Assembly: GCA_027604705.1 (NCBI GenBank)
Contig: JADHYV010000007.1
Location: 265,005-329,004, forward strand
DNA length: 64,000 bases
Origin: Allomyces arbusculus
Taxonomy: Eukaryota > Blastocladiomycota > Blastocladiomycetes > Blastocladiales > Blastocladiaceae
Reading direction: 5' to 3'
Below, piece after piece: positions 44,715-57,181 of this stretch. Below the pieces are notes generated by a model. The model did no database searches and was not told the DNA's origin. It saw only the letters and a program-made list of their open reading frames with translations. The position numbers and the translations under genes were made by a program. Position 1 is the stretch's first letter. Every line of letters starts with the position of its first letter.

Positions 44715-45395
44715 ATGTCCGGCCTCCCCCCATTCAACCCGGCCGACTTTGGCCTTGGCAGCGACAAGAACCCCCGCTCTACCGGCACCACCGCCGACTG
44801 GGACCGCGCCTTCGAGTCGTCCTCCTCCAGCGCGTCTGCATCCCTCCGCGCGCCCGTCGACCCCGTCGCCGTGGCCCACCAACGCGCGACCTCCGAAGAC
44901 ACATTCCGCGCCTTTGCCGAAGACGGCTCTGCCGTGCTGGCCGTCCTGCACGCCGATTCCGACCCGGTCTTCCAGCTCAATTTCGAGATGCCCGCGCCAC
45001 TCGATGACGTTGACAGTTACGACGAGGCGGCGATGCGCGCCGCGTGGCATCTGCCGCCGACGCCCGTCTCGCGCGTTATGGTGCACGAGGGGCCCGTAGA
45101 TGCCTGGGCGCGCGATTTCCTCTTGGCGGATGGCGAAGCCGTGGCCGCGTACTTGAAGTCCGACGCGTACCTGGATGAGGTGTGGGGGTTGGACGCGGTG
45201 GATGCCTGGGAGCGCGCGATTGATGGGTGGGCGCCTCCTGTCCGCGCGAAAGAGGTGGATAAAGCGGAGGAGCGCGTGGTGGAGACGGAGGCGCGTACGG
45301 CACGTGCCGTGGACCGGTTGCGCGCGCTGGTGGGGCAGTTGCGGTTCAGTCCGATTAGAGCAGTGGGGAAAGGCGAGCCGGGAAGCGAGTTGTAG
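44715..45395 (+). CDS. Hypothetical protein with C-terminal coiled coil
   Basis: An uninterrupted frame of 226 aa from MSGLPPFNPADFG; an in-frame ATG at 44622 would add 31 residues. It starts with Pro/Ser/Gly-rich sequence, then an acidic central region with regular Trp and Asp (AAWHLPPTPV, DAWARDFLLADGEAVAAYLK, EVWGLDAVDAWERAIDGW). It ends in a charged helix likely to be a coiled coil (EVDKAEERVVETEARTARAV). No membrane helix or signal peptide is present. I do not recognise a family. Codon bias matches neighbouring genes, and the frame is open across a non-repetitive region, so it is probably real. Confidence 0.6.
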   Translation: MSGLPPFNPADFGLGSDKNPRSTGTTADWDRAFESSSSSASASLRAPVDPVAVAHQRATSEDTFRAFAEDGSAVLAVLHADSDPVFQLNFEMPAPLDDVDSYDEAAMRAAWHLPPTPVSRVMVHEGPVDAWARDFLLADGEAVAAYLKSDAYLDEVWGLDAVDAWERAIDGWAPPVRAKEVDKAEERVVETEARTARAVDRLRALVGQLRFSPIRAVGKGEPGSEL

Positions 45396-45531
45396 AGCGC
45401 GATTTTGGGTCAATCAACATGACGATCGTAGACGCGCTTGGCCGTTGTGAATGAGGGAGAAAGAAGTGCACAAGCAAAGCAGTAATATTGTTTCCCAACA
45501 TATAAAGCAACTGGCTCTCCATTTCCCCACT

Positions 45532-47329
45532 TCAGCTCTCAGTAAACGGTGACGGCGTGCCAAACTTCTCCTTGTACCATACCCAGCCGAGCACCACATC
45601 CGGGTGCGTCTGGTCCTTGTCGAGCACGTCGTTGGCCACCTGCCGCAAATCATCCTTAATATCCTCGTTAGCTGCAGCATCGGGTGCAAACCCAACGTGT
45701 TCCGGGTTCACGGCGTGCGGGTCCTGCAGCAACCCATAATACTCGGGCGCAGCCAGCGGGATTCCGCACCGCGTCATGAACGACGCGGCCATGGCAGTGT
45801 GCAACTGCAGTGCGCGCACCGGGTCCATGGGCCCGGCCATCTTGGCCTTGCCCAACAGCCCCTTGCCGACGAGCATGACAAAGTCGCTGTGGTTCTGGTG
45901 CGCGGTGCCAATCGTCGTCACGACCGGATCCGGGCACTGCGGCGACTGGTACTGCCTCGACAGCGCGTAAATATCGTGCATCGCCTCAACATTGTGCGGC
46001 CAGTGGAACGTTTCCGTAGACGCCGAGAGCAGCGGCACGTCGACGCCCTTCGTCTTGTCGACCGCAAACAGCCACGGGTCCATGACGTACCCGGCCTTGA
46101 AATCCATCTGCGCGTCGCTGTAATTCACGCCCGCCTCGCGATCGAGCCGTTGCTGTTGCAGAACCGCGACCGACGTGCCACCACCAAACGAGTGTCCCGC
46201 CATCATCATCTGGCTCAAGTCCATCCTCCCTGCGAGCGCGCGCCACGGGTGCATCTTATCGTCCAACTGATTCGCCGGGGACTCGCCACGCGCCCACTGC
46301 CGCACGAGCGCGAGCGCCGCGCGCACTTCCACGACACGGTGGTGCACCTGTTTAATGCGCAGCACGCGGTTATCCTCGCCAGTGACGCCGATCCGCTGGT
46401 ACGCGTGCTCCACTTGCTGCCGCTCGACCGACCGCGATGCCGACCCGTCGCGGTGCTCGATCGCCACCACCACGGCACCGCGCGACGCCAGTTCGCCGCA
46501 GACGTAGCTGTAGGTACCCTTGGTCCCGCCGAGCCCGTGCGAGAAAATGATCACGGGGAACTGCGCCGGGACCGGCGGGATTGGGGTGGCCGTAGGCGGC
46601 GGCTCGTGCACGTGCGGCAAGACGTGTGCGGCGTCGACGGGACCGGGCGCGAGGACGGGCGCGTTCTCGTACGCGGGCAGGCGCGCCGTGCAGAACATTG
46701 CGCCGAACGTGGCTCTGGAGATCCACCTGCAGGGTGACAAAGTGATGAGCTCGGTGATGCCATCCGAACCCATCTCCAAGCCAGGGAGGGCAGAGAAGCA
46801 CGTACTTTGGCATCCGGATAAAGTCGCCATACCCGACCCCTTCGTAATTCCCGAGCCATTTCGGCCGCTTATACGGCGTCCCTTCGTGGCCCTGCGGCAA
46901 ATGGTGGCCGTGCACTTCCACCTCGGCCTCGAGTTCAGGCGCCACCACTTCCGGGTCGGCCGGGTAGAAGACGCGCACGAGCAACGACTGCACGTCCGTC
47001 ACGAGCGCGTCGCCGAACTGGGTGCGAAGTGCCGAGTCGGGCGCCAATGCCGTCTCCCACTCAAAGTCGTAGACGCCGACCGGGTACGGGCCCGTGTACG
47101 ACGAGAAGTGCGGCAGGAGACGCTGGTACCATGCGCGCGGCGGGTGCGCCGGGTCACGGCCCGCCCGCGTGTGGAGAAACGAGCGGCGGCGGCCGAGAGA
47201 GGTCGTGCTGGTCCGGTATGCGCCGGGGAGGGTCGTTGTGTATTCGGTCGGTGCGGATGCGATCGAGGCGCGGTCGGACGAGCCGGAGCTTGTGCTGGGC
47301 GCGGCGCCGGGAGCCGTTACGTTTGTCAT
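45532..47329 (-). CDS. PAF acetylhydrolase family phospholipase
   Basis: Platelet-activating-factor acetylhydrolase (plasma/type II family) is a Ca2+-independent lipase that hydrolyses short or oxidised sn-2 acyl chains. There are two exons, 47329-46806 and 46726-45532, giving 572 aa. The N-terminal ~70 residues are Ser/Thr-rich. The family entry motif is GPYPVGVYDFEW, followed by LLVRVFYPAD. The oxyanion/early motif is QFPVIIFSHGLGGTKGTYSY with AIEHRDGSAS. The nucleophile elbow is AGHSFGGGTS. The acid follows in GYVMDPWLFAVD and the histidine in GTAHQNHSDF. The full catalytic triad is visible. No signal peptide is seen, so an intracellular enzyme is likely. The C-terminus is longer than mammalian forms. 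Confidence 0.93.
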
Positions 47330-47903
47330 GGTGCTGGCGAGTCGCTGAACAGCGAAAATCGGGGGAAGGACAGTCGCGCGCTGGCGGCAGAGAAGGAAGA
47401 GCTGGAAAGCGCGCGTCGCGGGTGCTGCGGCTTGAAGCGACGCGTGCAGCGGTATTTTCGAAACGTGGACCGGGAAGCCCGAGCAGACGTCGAGCTTCAC
47501 GGCAACGTCGTGGTGGCGAGCGGTTTATGGTCTGGTCGTGGAGACAGTGAGCTTGTCGTTGCTGGACGTCGTCGTCGATGGACGTCGTCTTGGTTGATGG
47601 TCGAAGGAGGAGAGAGAAGATACCCCTCCAGCTTGCTTTATCGACCCTCCCGGCCGGCGTCGCCATTGCTGATCAGCCGTTGCCTTCTTGGCGCGCGCGT
47701 CTTGTTCGTGCTCCTTGGTGGTCGGTCCCTGTTGCGGGGAGATCGCATGGATGGTTCGCGATCTGAAAGGGTCCATCGGTCGGTGTTTGCACGGGCGAAG
47801 GTGCTGACTTGAACCTCCGAGCCGATTTCCGAACCGACTGGCCCGACTACCGAGGCAACTGACGTCTCGACTCTCGCCGTCCAGAAACATATATCATCGT
47901 CAT
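47330..47903. other. Intergenic region
   Basis: 574 nt holding the promoter of the PAF-AH gene and the 3' flank of the MPP-alpha gene (both minus). No further gene is seen. Confidence 0.5.
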
Positions 47904-49386
47904 TTATTTCCAACTGTACCACTTTTTGCGCCCCGTCGTGGCCGTTCCCGCGCGGAACGCAGCCAGCGTCGCCTCGACGTCGGCCAGATCACTGAGCTCC
48001 TCGCCAATCGCGACACACGTCGGTCGCTGGCTGGTCAGCTCGGTCGCGACGCGCACGAGATCGTCGTGGCTCACGCGATCAATCTTGGCCACCAATTCCG
48101 AGGGCTCGATGCGGCGGTTGTCGGCCAGCACCTGCCGCCCAACATCCTCGAGCTGCACGACCTGCGACTCGAGGTGCATGAGCAACGACGACTTGAGCTG
48201 GTTCTTGGCGCGCTGAATCTCGTGCGGCGTCAAGTCCTCCGACATATGCAGCATTTCACCGAGCATCACGTTCAGCATGTGCTTGTTGAACTCGGGCACG
48301 CACGACCCGGCCATGGAAAACAGACTCGAGTCGAGGTAGGCGAGATGCGTGGCCTGACATGACTCGATCCACCGATACCGGTTCAGCACGTTCGTGTAGA
48401 GCCGCGAGTACATGCCCTTGCCGGGCCCACCCGCCGAAAAGGACCCGCCGCCGCCCATGAGCAGCTGCAAAGTCGACAGCGGGAACATGTCGTCGTGCGT
48501 GTACCCGTGCGACGGGAACGCCACGTAGACGTGCGTCAGCGGCGGCGTCGGGTTCAGGTGCGTCGGCGGCGGCTTCGGGACCACGAGCTGCGACGACCCG
48601 CCGACGTAGACGGCCGGATCGCGCTTGATGGGCGTGGCCGGTGCCGGTGGCGCTGCGCCAAAGTACTCCTCGGCGAGCTCCACGAGCCGCTCGTGCGGCA
48701 AACCCACGCCCGCAACCACCATCTTGTCAGCCGTGTAGAGCCGGTCGCGGAATCTGCCAATTTTGGCGGCGTTCATGGCCTCGGCGCTGTCGGAATCGGC
48801 TAGAACCGAGTTACCGAGCCCTTGGCCGCCATAGGCCACGGCGTGCAGCATTTCCACGAGATACGACTCGGGCCGCGCGGCCATGTGGTGGAGCTCAAAC
48901 AAGATGCTTTCGCGCGCGTGCTGCACTTCGTCGGGCGTGATGTTTGGACGCAGGACCGTGTGCGCGAGCAGGTTCATGGCCGTCGGTACCTCGTGGTGCA
49001 ACACGGCACCCTGGTACATAATGGCCTCGCGCGTCGCCGTGCAGAAGATGTTGCCGCCGAGCTTGGAAATGGTTGATGTCATTTCCGGCTCGGAAATGTC
49101 GCCAGCGCTCTTTTGTTCGGTGCGTAGTGGTCAGCTTGGGGAGGGATCCATCCGACCACGCAGCAGCGGAACAAAAACGGGTGGACAATACCTTGAACGC
49201 GAGCCCCGACAGGAAATGCGACACGCCACGGTCGATTGGCAGTTCGTCGCGCGGTCCTGCTTCCACATAGACACCCACAGCGGCAAAGTGCGACGGTGCC
49301 ACGGTGGGTGTGGCCACTCGCAGGCCATTGGCGAGTCGGGTGATCTGAGTCTTGGCCGCCCTTGTTAAACTTGCAACCGGCGACAT
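47904..49386 (-). CDS. Mitochondrial processing peptidase alpha subunit
   Basis: MPP-alpha binds presequences and, with MPP-beta, removes them in the mitochondrial matrix. There are two exons, 49386-49192 and 49109-47904, giving 466 aa. The start region ([20 protein letters not shown]) runs straight into the M16 fold ([14 protein letters not shown]). The place of the zinc motif reads [11 protein letters not shown] rather than HFLEH, as expected for the non-catalytic alpha subunit. The alpha-specific glycine-rich loop is clear ([19 protein letters not shown]), followed by [20 protein letters not shown]. The presequence is short. The alternative, complex III core protein 2, is disfavoured by the intact glycine loop. 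Confidence 0.94.
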
Positions 49387-49884
49387 GGTGATGAAGCGAG
49401 GCTGCTGGTCACGCCGAAATGGTAGTGCTGGATTGCAGTCGGACACTTGCGGCTAGCGTTGAACGTGGTTGGCAAAATGTGGCGACGCGATGCTCGCCAA
49501 TCTGTATTCTTGTTGCTTCCAGGCGGTTGCGACTTGATGCCGCGTCTTGAGGAGGCCGCTCGCAGCTGGTGGTTGATGTTGTTGGAGGAAGGGATGGTTG
49601 GATGTCAGCAAGCGGTCGAGCTGGTTGATCACCAAATGGGCAGGGCCACGCCGCCATCACGTGTCGCTAACCAAGCCACTTTCTGTCCAGTTACGTAACC
49701 AACTGTGCTCAAATCAGACGCGGTCAGGTGTGTCGTCTCCGACTTTCTACTCCGGCACGCTGATCACGTCGACGTCGGCCAGCTCTTCTCCTCGCAGTTC
49801 CCTCGCAGGCCTCGGCCCCCGACACTTGCTGCTGCACTGCCGCCGACGACCTCCACCTCGTCGCTGATCTCTCACGCCGTCTTC
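49387..49884. other. Divergent promoter region, MPP-alpha/ABCC
   Basis: 498 nt between divergent genes. An in-frame ATG at 49705 could extend the ABC transporter by 60 residues, but that extension has no family feature. Confidence 0.5.
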
Positions 49885-52800
49885 ATGCCTAATCTCGTCG
49901 TCTGTGCGACACCTGCGGGTGGTGGTCCCCCCGAACTCTGGGACGCTACCCGAGGCCGCCCGACGCCATGTTTGGTCGACGTGGTCCTGCCCTGCACGAT
50001 TTTCGCACTCGCATACCTTAGCGTCCCGATCACGCTTGCGTGGAAGCACATTTTTGCCCGACGCCGTGATCCGGCAAGCGGTGGATACTCGCTCGTGCCG
50101 TCCGACGACCTCGACGATAACGAGCCCGAAACCGCGCTTGGCCATGACGTCTCCGACTTGCACCCACAACGCCCTGGAACCAATGGCTCGGCGCGGCCAA
50201 GAAGCAGAACGCCCGACGTGTGGGCACTGATCACGCACACGCTGACGGTTCTTGCTTGCGCAACATTTGCTCTCCGAGTTGCGCTTCTCGTTACGGCACC
50301 CGAGACCGATTATGCCCTGGATTCTCTTGTCGGCACCATCATCAGCTTGTTTGTTTGGGCACCGTTTACGTACCTGACGGTCGTGGCCAAGTCGCGTTCG
50401 GGCCAGTCGTCAACGCTACACGTTCTGTTTTACGTGCTCAATACGATCATGGTCGTCTTGTCGTTCGAGGCGGTCGACCTCGCCCCGTACCTCGATTCTC
50501 AGTCTGTTGACGCAGATCTCATTACGCTCGTCGCGCTGCTCGTGGTCATGCCGCTGCTGTTCACTGCGTCGCTCTTGGGCGAGCTGCAGCGGCAGAGCGA
50601 ACGGCACTGGTGGCAGAGTCTCCGCTTGCCGGTACCAAACGTGCGTTCATGTGTCTCGCCGCAATGCCACGGATCCACGATGAGGCTGACTTGATCCAAT
50701 AGCGCGTCCTCCCGACTCTCGAAACGACAGCATCCTGGTTTGAGCGCATGACCTTCTCATGGATCTCGCCGTTGCTCATGATCGGCGCGCGCCGCCCCAT
50801 TGACCGTGGCGACATCTGGGACCTGGACCACAAGGACACGGCGCTCGCCGCGCACAGGCGGTTCAAGACATTTTTACGGTCGATGTCGCTGACGTGGGCG
50901 CTCGTGCGGTCGGTCCGGCACTTGATCGCGTTGCAACTGCTCATGGGCGCGTGCTCGGCGTTCCTGCTTTTTGCGGGACCCTTCTTCTTGAACCGCATCG
51001 TCACGTACATCGAGTCGGGCGCGACCGACTCGCTGCGTCCGTGGCTCTACATTGCCGGTCTCTTCACGGGCACCGTGCTCAAGTCGCTGACCGACGGCCG
51101 CGCGTTTTTCTTGGGCCGGCGCATGTCGGTGCGGCTCAAGGCTGCGCTGATTGGTCATCTTTATGCCAAGACGCTCTGCCGCCGCGCGAATGTCAAGGAC
51201 GCGGCGACGATTGGCGAGATGCAGACGCTCTTCTCGGTGGATGTGAACAAGGTCGCCGAGTACGGCGCCTACTTTCACAACATCATCATCACGCCGATTT
51301 CGCTCGTGGTCGCGCTCGCGTCGCTCTATCTCGTGCTCGGGTGGAGCGCGTTCAGTGGGGTTGCGCTGATGATTGGTACGCACTTGCAATCTTGTCGCGA
51401 TCGGTTGCTGCTCAAGCTTGCTGACCTCGGGTTTGCTTAGTCTTCTTACCGCTGCAGTCCATGACGGCGCGACTGATCCGCGAGCGGCAGCGCGGCCTGA
51501 TGAAGACGACCGATGCGCGCATTTCGCTCATCAACGAGCTATTGCAGGGCATTCGCATCATCAAATTCTTCCACTTTGAGCCGCGGTTCCAGGCCAAGAT
51601 CGCCGATGCGCGCACCGCTGAACTCGGCGCATTGCGCGGGTTCCTCACGCTTTACGCGGGCGTCGGCGTCATTTTCCGCTCATTGCCGATCCTCGTCTCG
51701 CTCGTCACGTTCACGTGCTTTACGCAGGTTCAGGGCGGAATTCTTGACGCCGAAAAGGTCTTTACGAGCTTGGCCTTGTTTGCGAGCCTCAAGGGCCCGC
51801 TCTACGACTTTCCACTACAGATTGTCAAGTTTTTGGAGACGCGAGTGAGCGTGACGCGGATCGTGACGGTGATTGATGAGGAGGACGTCGAGGAGGTTGC
51901 ACCAGACCCGCATATGCTCGGGTTCTCGCAGTGCGCCACGTTCTCGTGGCAGTCGGACGGGTCCGGGTTCCAGATCAAGAACTTGAACGTGCGGTTCAAG
52001 AAGGACGGGCTCAATGTGGTCGTGGGCAAGACGGGGTCAGGCAAGACGTAAGTTTCGCTTTGCGGTTCTTTGTCGATTCGAAGACTGACCTGATTCTCTC
52101 CGTTCAGGTCATTGCTCATGGCCCTCCTTGGCGGTACGTCCGACTCTGCCTGCGAAAATCGTCTCGTCTTGATTGCTGACATTATGTGATTCACCAGAAA
52201 TGCACACGATCCACGGCAAACTGCACAAGCCCGCATCGGCCGCGTACGTCTCGCAATCCGCCTGGTTGCAATCCGCTTCGATCCGCGACAACATTCTCTT
52301 CGGCTCTCCTTTCGATTCGACTCGGTACGCGCGCGTCCTCGCCGACTGCGCGCTCGTGCGCGACCTGGAAATCCTCGCTTCCGGCGACCAGACGGAAATT
52401 GGCGAGCGCGGAATCGTCTTGTCCGGCGGACAGCGGCAGCGCGTCGCGCTCGCGCGCGCGTGCTACGGTGCCGACCGCCGCGTGCTTGTCGCCGACGACG
52501 TACTCAGTGCCGTGGATGCGCCGACCGCGCGGCATATTTTTCACCGGTGTCTGCTCGGGCAGCTGGCGGGCCGGACGCGGATTTTGGTCACGCACGCGAC
52601 GGGATTGGTCTTGTCGCATGCGGATCATATTGTGGTCATGGATGACGGGCACGTGGTCGCGCAGGGGACACTCGAGGAGTGTCGCGCCGCGCTGCTGACC
52701 AGCCCGCTGCTTGCTCTGCTCGAGAGTCAAGACGCGCCGCAGGTCGTTGACGTTACCGACGATCATCACGAGCAAGAGCACACGGGCGGCGTCTTGGCAG

Positions 52801-54870
52801 CGCACCCACCTGCGGCTGCGACCCTCGTGGAGGACGAGACCAAGCAGACGGGCAGCGTGTCGTGGTTCATCTACAAGGTCTACCTGCTCGCGACGGGCGG
52901 CGTCGTGTTCTGGGCCATGGTCATTGCGACGCAGCTGGTCTTGCACAGTCTGAGCATTGGCGCCGACAATGTGCTCCGGCTGTGGGCGCTGGCCGACCCG
53001 AGCACGAGTCAAAGCCATATCTGGATCTACGCGGCGCTCGGCGCGTCGCAACTCGCTTGCCAGTACGCCTACACGCTGTTCGAGTTTGCCGGGTCGTTGC
53101 ACGCGTCCAAGACGATGCACGATGCGTTGCTGGCCAAGATTTTGCGCGCGCCGGTGTACTTTTTCGATAAGACGCCCGTTGGCCGGTACGATCGTGCAGT
53201 GGTTCGATTCGCTGGTCAAGACGCATGACTGACGCGGCACTTGCCTCTCGTGTTTAGGATCGTCAATCGCTTCGGCCGCGACCTCCAGTCGATCGACCGC
53301 GACCTGTGCGGCACCCTGGCCATGCTCATGATGATCATTTTCGATATGGTGACGGGCCTCGCGCTCGTCGCTTACGTGACCCCGCTGTTCCTCGTCTTTC
53401 TGCCCCCCGTCGCCTGGATGTATTGGCAAGTCGCGCAACGGTACCTGGCCACCTCGCGTGAACTCAAGCGGTGGGACGCCGTGACGCGGTCGCCCATCTA
53501 CTCTTCGTTCACCGAAACACTCAACGGCGTCCCGACCATCCGTGCGTTCGGCCAAGTCTCGCGGTTCTTGCAGACCATGTATACGCGTGTCGACGCGCAC
53601 CATCGGCCATTCTTCCTGCTGTGGTCTGCAAACCGCTGGCTGGCCATGCGATCGCAGGCACTCGATGCACTCGTCGTGCTTGCGTCGTCGGTCGCGTTAC
53701 TGGTCGCATTGCGGTTGAAGCTCGTGGACGCCGGGTGGGCGGGACTCGCGCTGACGTATACGCTCGCGTTCACCGACTCGGTCCTGTGGGTGATTCGCGT
53801 GCACGCCGAGCTGGAAATGGAACTAAATTCCGTCGAGCGGATCGACGAGTACCTGCACTTGCCCGAGGAAGCGCCGCTCGTTACGGATGTGCGCCCGCCG
53901 CCGTCGTGGCCGTCCCGTGGCGCGATCGAGGTCTCACATTTGACACTGCGGTACCCGACATCCAAGAGTAACGTGCTCGACGACGTGTCGTTTTCCATAA
54001 AAGCGGGGAGCAAGGTCGCGATTGTTGGTCGCACGGGGGCAGGGAAGAGTAGTCTGGCCACGGCGTTTTTCCGGTTTGTCGAGCCCCTGGACGGGAGAAT
54101 TGTGGTCGACAGTGTGGACATCACGCGGATCGGGTTAGGCGATTTGCGGTCGCGGCTGACGATCATTCCGTACGTTTTCTCCACCTACGCTTGTGCGGAT
54201 CAAGACCAGTAGGTGATCACCGATCATGACATTGTTGCGCGCCGATTGTAGCCAAGACCCAGTCCTTTTTGAAGGCACCGTGCGCAGCAACCTCGACATG
54301 TTCTCTGAATTCCACGACTCAAACTTGCGTCACGCTCTGACGCGCGTCCACCTTGGGGACGTCTCGCTTGACGCGCCTGTTGTGGAAGGCGCCGGTAACT
54401 GGTCGCAAGGCCAGCGACAACTGCTCGCCCTCGCGCGCGCGCTCCTCCGCCGCTCCAAGGTCCTCATCATTGACGAAGGGACCGCGTCGGTCGATGTCGC
54501 CACCGACGCGCGGCTGCAGGAAACAATTCGTGAGGCCTTCAGCGGGTGCACGATCTTGACGATTGCGCACCGGTTGCGCACAGTGATTGATTACGACCAG
54601 GTGCTGGTCATGGAGAAGGGCAAGGTCGTGGAGAATGGCGCGCCCGCAGACTTGTTGAGAGTGGATGAGGAGGGACGGGCTGCAAATGGGGTGGGCGTGT
54701 TCCGTAGGATGTGTGCCGAGTCGGGCGATTGGGAGTATTTGCTGGGGGAGGCGATGAAGCGGTCGGCAGCGGTGCTGGCGTCGCCCATGGACGGTGAGCG
54801 AGTCGGAGGGGGTGACGCGCCGAATGCGTCGCCGATCGCAATGGATGACGAGGAGGAGGGACGCGACTGA
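49885..54870 (+). CDS. ABCC-family (MRP/YCF1-like) ABC transporter
   Basis: Full-length ABCC exporters move glutathione conjugates and other organic anions, often into the vacuole in fungi. Seven exons are rebuilt: 49885-50640, 50703-51375, 51441-52047, 52108-52133 (26 nt), 52198-53185, 53258-54169 and 54252-54870, giving 1526 aa. Layout: a TMD0 of about five helices in residues 1-240, TMD1, NBD1 with Walker A GKTGSGKT (~672) and signature LSGGQRQR (~762). NBD1's Walker B ends [13 protein letters not shown], with Asp at the catalytic-Glu position, the degenerate site typical of ABCC. TMD2 and NBD2 follow, with GRTGAGKSS (~1275), signature variant WSQGQRQ (~1371) and [12 protein letters not shown] (~1390). 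The 26-nt exon encodes the helix right after Walker A and is essential for frame. Substrate cannot be inferred. Confidence 0.95.
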
Positions 54871-55216
54871 TGGGACTGGGGATGGGTGGTTGGTTGGTTC
54901 ACCAAGACTGTCTTTGGGTCGTGTAAAACGCGTTCACTGCATCTCCACCCGAGGCCGTCATTTCCATTTGATCGTTGCGATTGTTCCAGATCGATTTTGG
55001 AAGTTGCGCTCGCCCCAAACATTCGCTGCTCTTGTCCCTCCGATCGCGTTCATGCCGGGTGGCTAAATTTGGAAACTATCTCCTCGATCATATTCTCGAT
55101 GATGATTTTATCGGCTCGCCGACCCGAGGTATGTACAAAAAGACATGCTCCAACAGCGCTGGTGCACTCGGCTCCTCGACTCGGCCCTGCCCCGCTCCGC
55201 GTCGAGAGCTCTCCTT
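54871..55216. other. Convergent 3' intergenic region
   Basis: 346 nt between the 3' ends of the ABC transporter and the aldo-keto reductase. No feature is seen. Confidence 0.5.
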
Positions 55217-56436
55217 TTACAGGCGCGGCTTCGACTCGTTGAACACGTCGATCTTCCAGAACTCGAGCGGCTCGCACGTGCGCAGGTTCACCTTACCGAG
55301 CTCATTGAGCTTGACCATGTCCTCGTCATCCAACACAAAGTCATAAAAGTTCGAGACAATGCGCTCGGGGGTAACCGACTTGGGGATCACGGTCGTGCCA
55401 CGCTGGACCGCCCACGAGATCAGCACCTGCGCGACAGTCTTGCCGTGCTTGTCAGCAATGGCCTTGACGACCGCGTCCTCGCGTAGCGCCGGCGTGGAAC
55501 TCGTCGACCCGAGCGGCGAGTAGGCCGTGAGCACGATCCCCTTTTGCTTGCAGTACTCGACCAATTCCGGCTGCGGCAAGTACGGGTGCAGTTCCACCTG
55601 GTTGACCGCGGGCACGATCGTCGCGTGCTTGAGCAGGTTGTCGAGCGTCGCGATCGAGTAGTTGGAGACACCGATCGCCTTGACTTTGCCCGTCGCGGGA
55701 AGCGCCTCCATGGCCTTCCACGTGGCGACGACGCTGACCTTGTCGGTCTCATCGGCGTAGGACCCGTCCGGGTTCTTGGGTGCGAGCGAGTTCTCGGCGT
55801 TGGGCGCGAAGGCGACAGGCCAGTGCACGAGGTAGAGGTCGAGGTAGTCGAGCTGCAGGTCGCGGAGCGAGGTCTCGAGGCCCTTGATCACGTTCTCGGG
55901 GCGGTGCTGAGGAGATGGGATGTGGGAATTTCAGCAAACGCGTTTCACAATCGGGATCAAAGCTAAGCGGCTCAAACGTACAAAAGTGTTCCAGAGCTTG
56001 GACGTGATGAAAATGTCCTCGCGCTTGACGGACGGATTGGCGGCAAACCACTCCTTGAGGGCCACGCCAATCTCGGCCTCGTTGCAGTAGACGTGCGCGA
56101 GGTCGAGGTGGCGGTAACCAGCGTCGAGCGCGACCTTGACGGCCTGGCCGACGGCGTTAGGCTTCGACTGCCACGTGCCGAGACCTGTTGTTGCAGAACA
56201 TTCGTTGATTGAAAAGGTCAGATGACGATTCGAGATCGGGAAGCAGGCGCAGGCCAGCGAGCGCGGCCAACGATCATCACGCGTGCGTCCAGATCGGTCG
56301 TTGCAGGGCCATGGTCGTGGCCAGGACCGACACGCGGCTGCTGCGCCTGCTGCTGCTGAGACACGATAGGATCGGACGGACCGATGGCGGGCATGAGCGC
56401 GCCCGTGTTGAGCTTGAGAGTGCGACCAAGCGACAT
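55217..56436 (-). CDS. Aldo-keto reductase
   Basis: An NADPH-dependent carbonyl reductase with a TIM-barrel fold. Three exons are rebuilt: 56436-56382, 56184-55982 and 55906-55217, giving 315 aa, standard for the family. The N-terminal strand [13 protein letters not shown] is split by the first intron, a relatively long 196 nt. The catalytic tetrad is visible: Asp and Tyr in [15 protein letters not shown], Lys in [10 protein letters not shown] and His in [10 protein letters not shown]. Further motifs are [31 protein letters not shown] and the cofactor loop [14 protein letters not shown]. It is closest in style to AKR1/AKR3 aldehyde or glycerol reductases. The substrate is not determined. Confidence 0.95.
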
Positions 56437-57034
56437 GGTTCCAGCTGGTGGTTGGTGCGTGCTTGGTCCAAACGAATGTGGGATTGGCGCGCAGTGCAGG
56501 GGAGGAGAGGAAGGCGGGGACGCCGAGCGTTTTATATCAGACAAGGTCGCGCGCGGGGCCGATCTTGTGTTCCGAATCATGAACCGAGACCAATCGGATC
56601 AGGAGACAACGTTCGCCAGCTCGGCCACTTTCCCAACCGATACTTATTGTCCGCTTCGTCTCGCTCACGCCATGGAGGCTGGCGGCGACTGGCACGCCTC
56701 TTTCTTTCCCTATTGTCTTTTTGTCAGCGCCCATGGCGAGCAGGCGCTGCCGGCCGGGGCGGCGCGCAGGTCGGTTGTCGTCGGCATTGTTACGCAAGCC
56801 GGCCGCTGGCTTGACCGTGGATTGATGCGGCGTCAGGTGATCGCGATGGCAGGGACCAACAAATGCGGTGGATGCGCACTGGTGATGATCCCGCCAAATC
56901 TGTCGCATTCACGTCCACGTGCCATCAGGCGGGCCGCCTTCGTTCGAGCACTTGGGCGCACCGCTCGCAGATCGCGGCAGCCTGCAAGTCGCGTCGCCAG
57001 ACCAGTGGCCGAGGCCGTCGAGCACTGCACTGTG

Positions 57035-57067
<33 letters not shown>

Positions 57068-57181
57068 GCGTTCCCCACCAGCTGTCAGCACTGTCTTGGA
57101 CCGCCCACCACCGGCATTCCTCTCGGGCGCCCGTTTATTCGTTCACGCCGCCGACCACCACCACCAACCAAACCCGCCACC
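56437..57181. other. Divergent promoter region, AKR/CCT4
   Basis: 745 nt between divergent start codons. It contains a (GTC)n-like simple tract at about 57030-57070. Open frames here are low-information. Confidence 0.5.
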
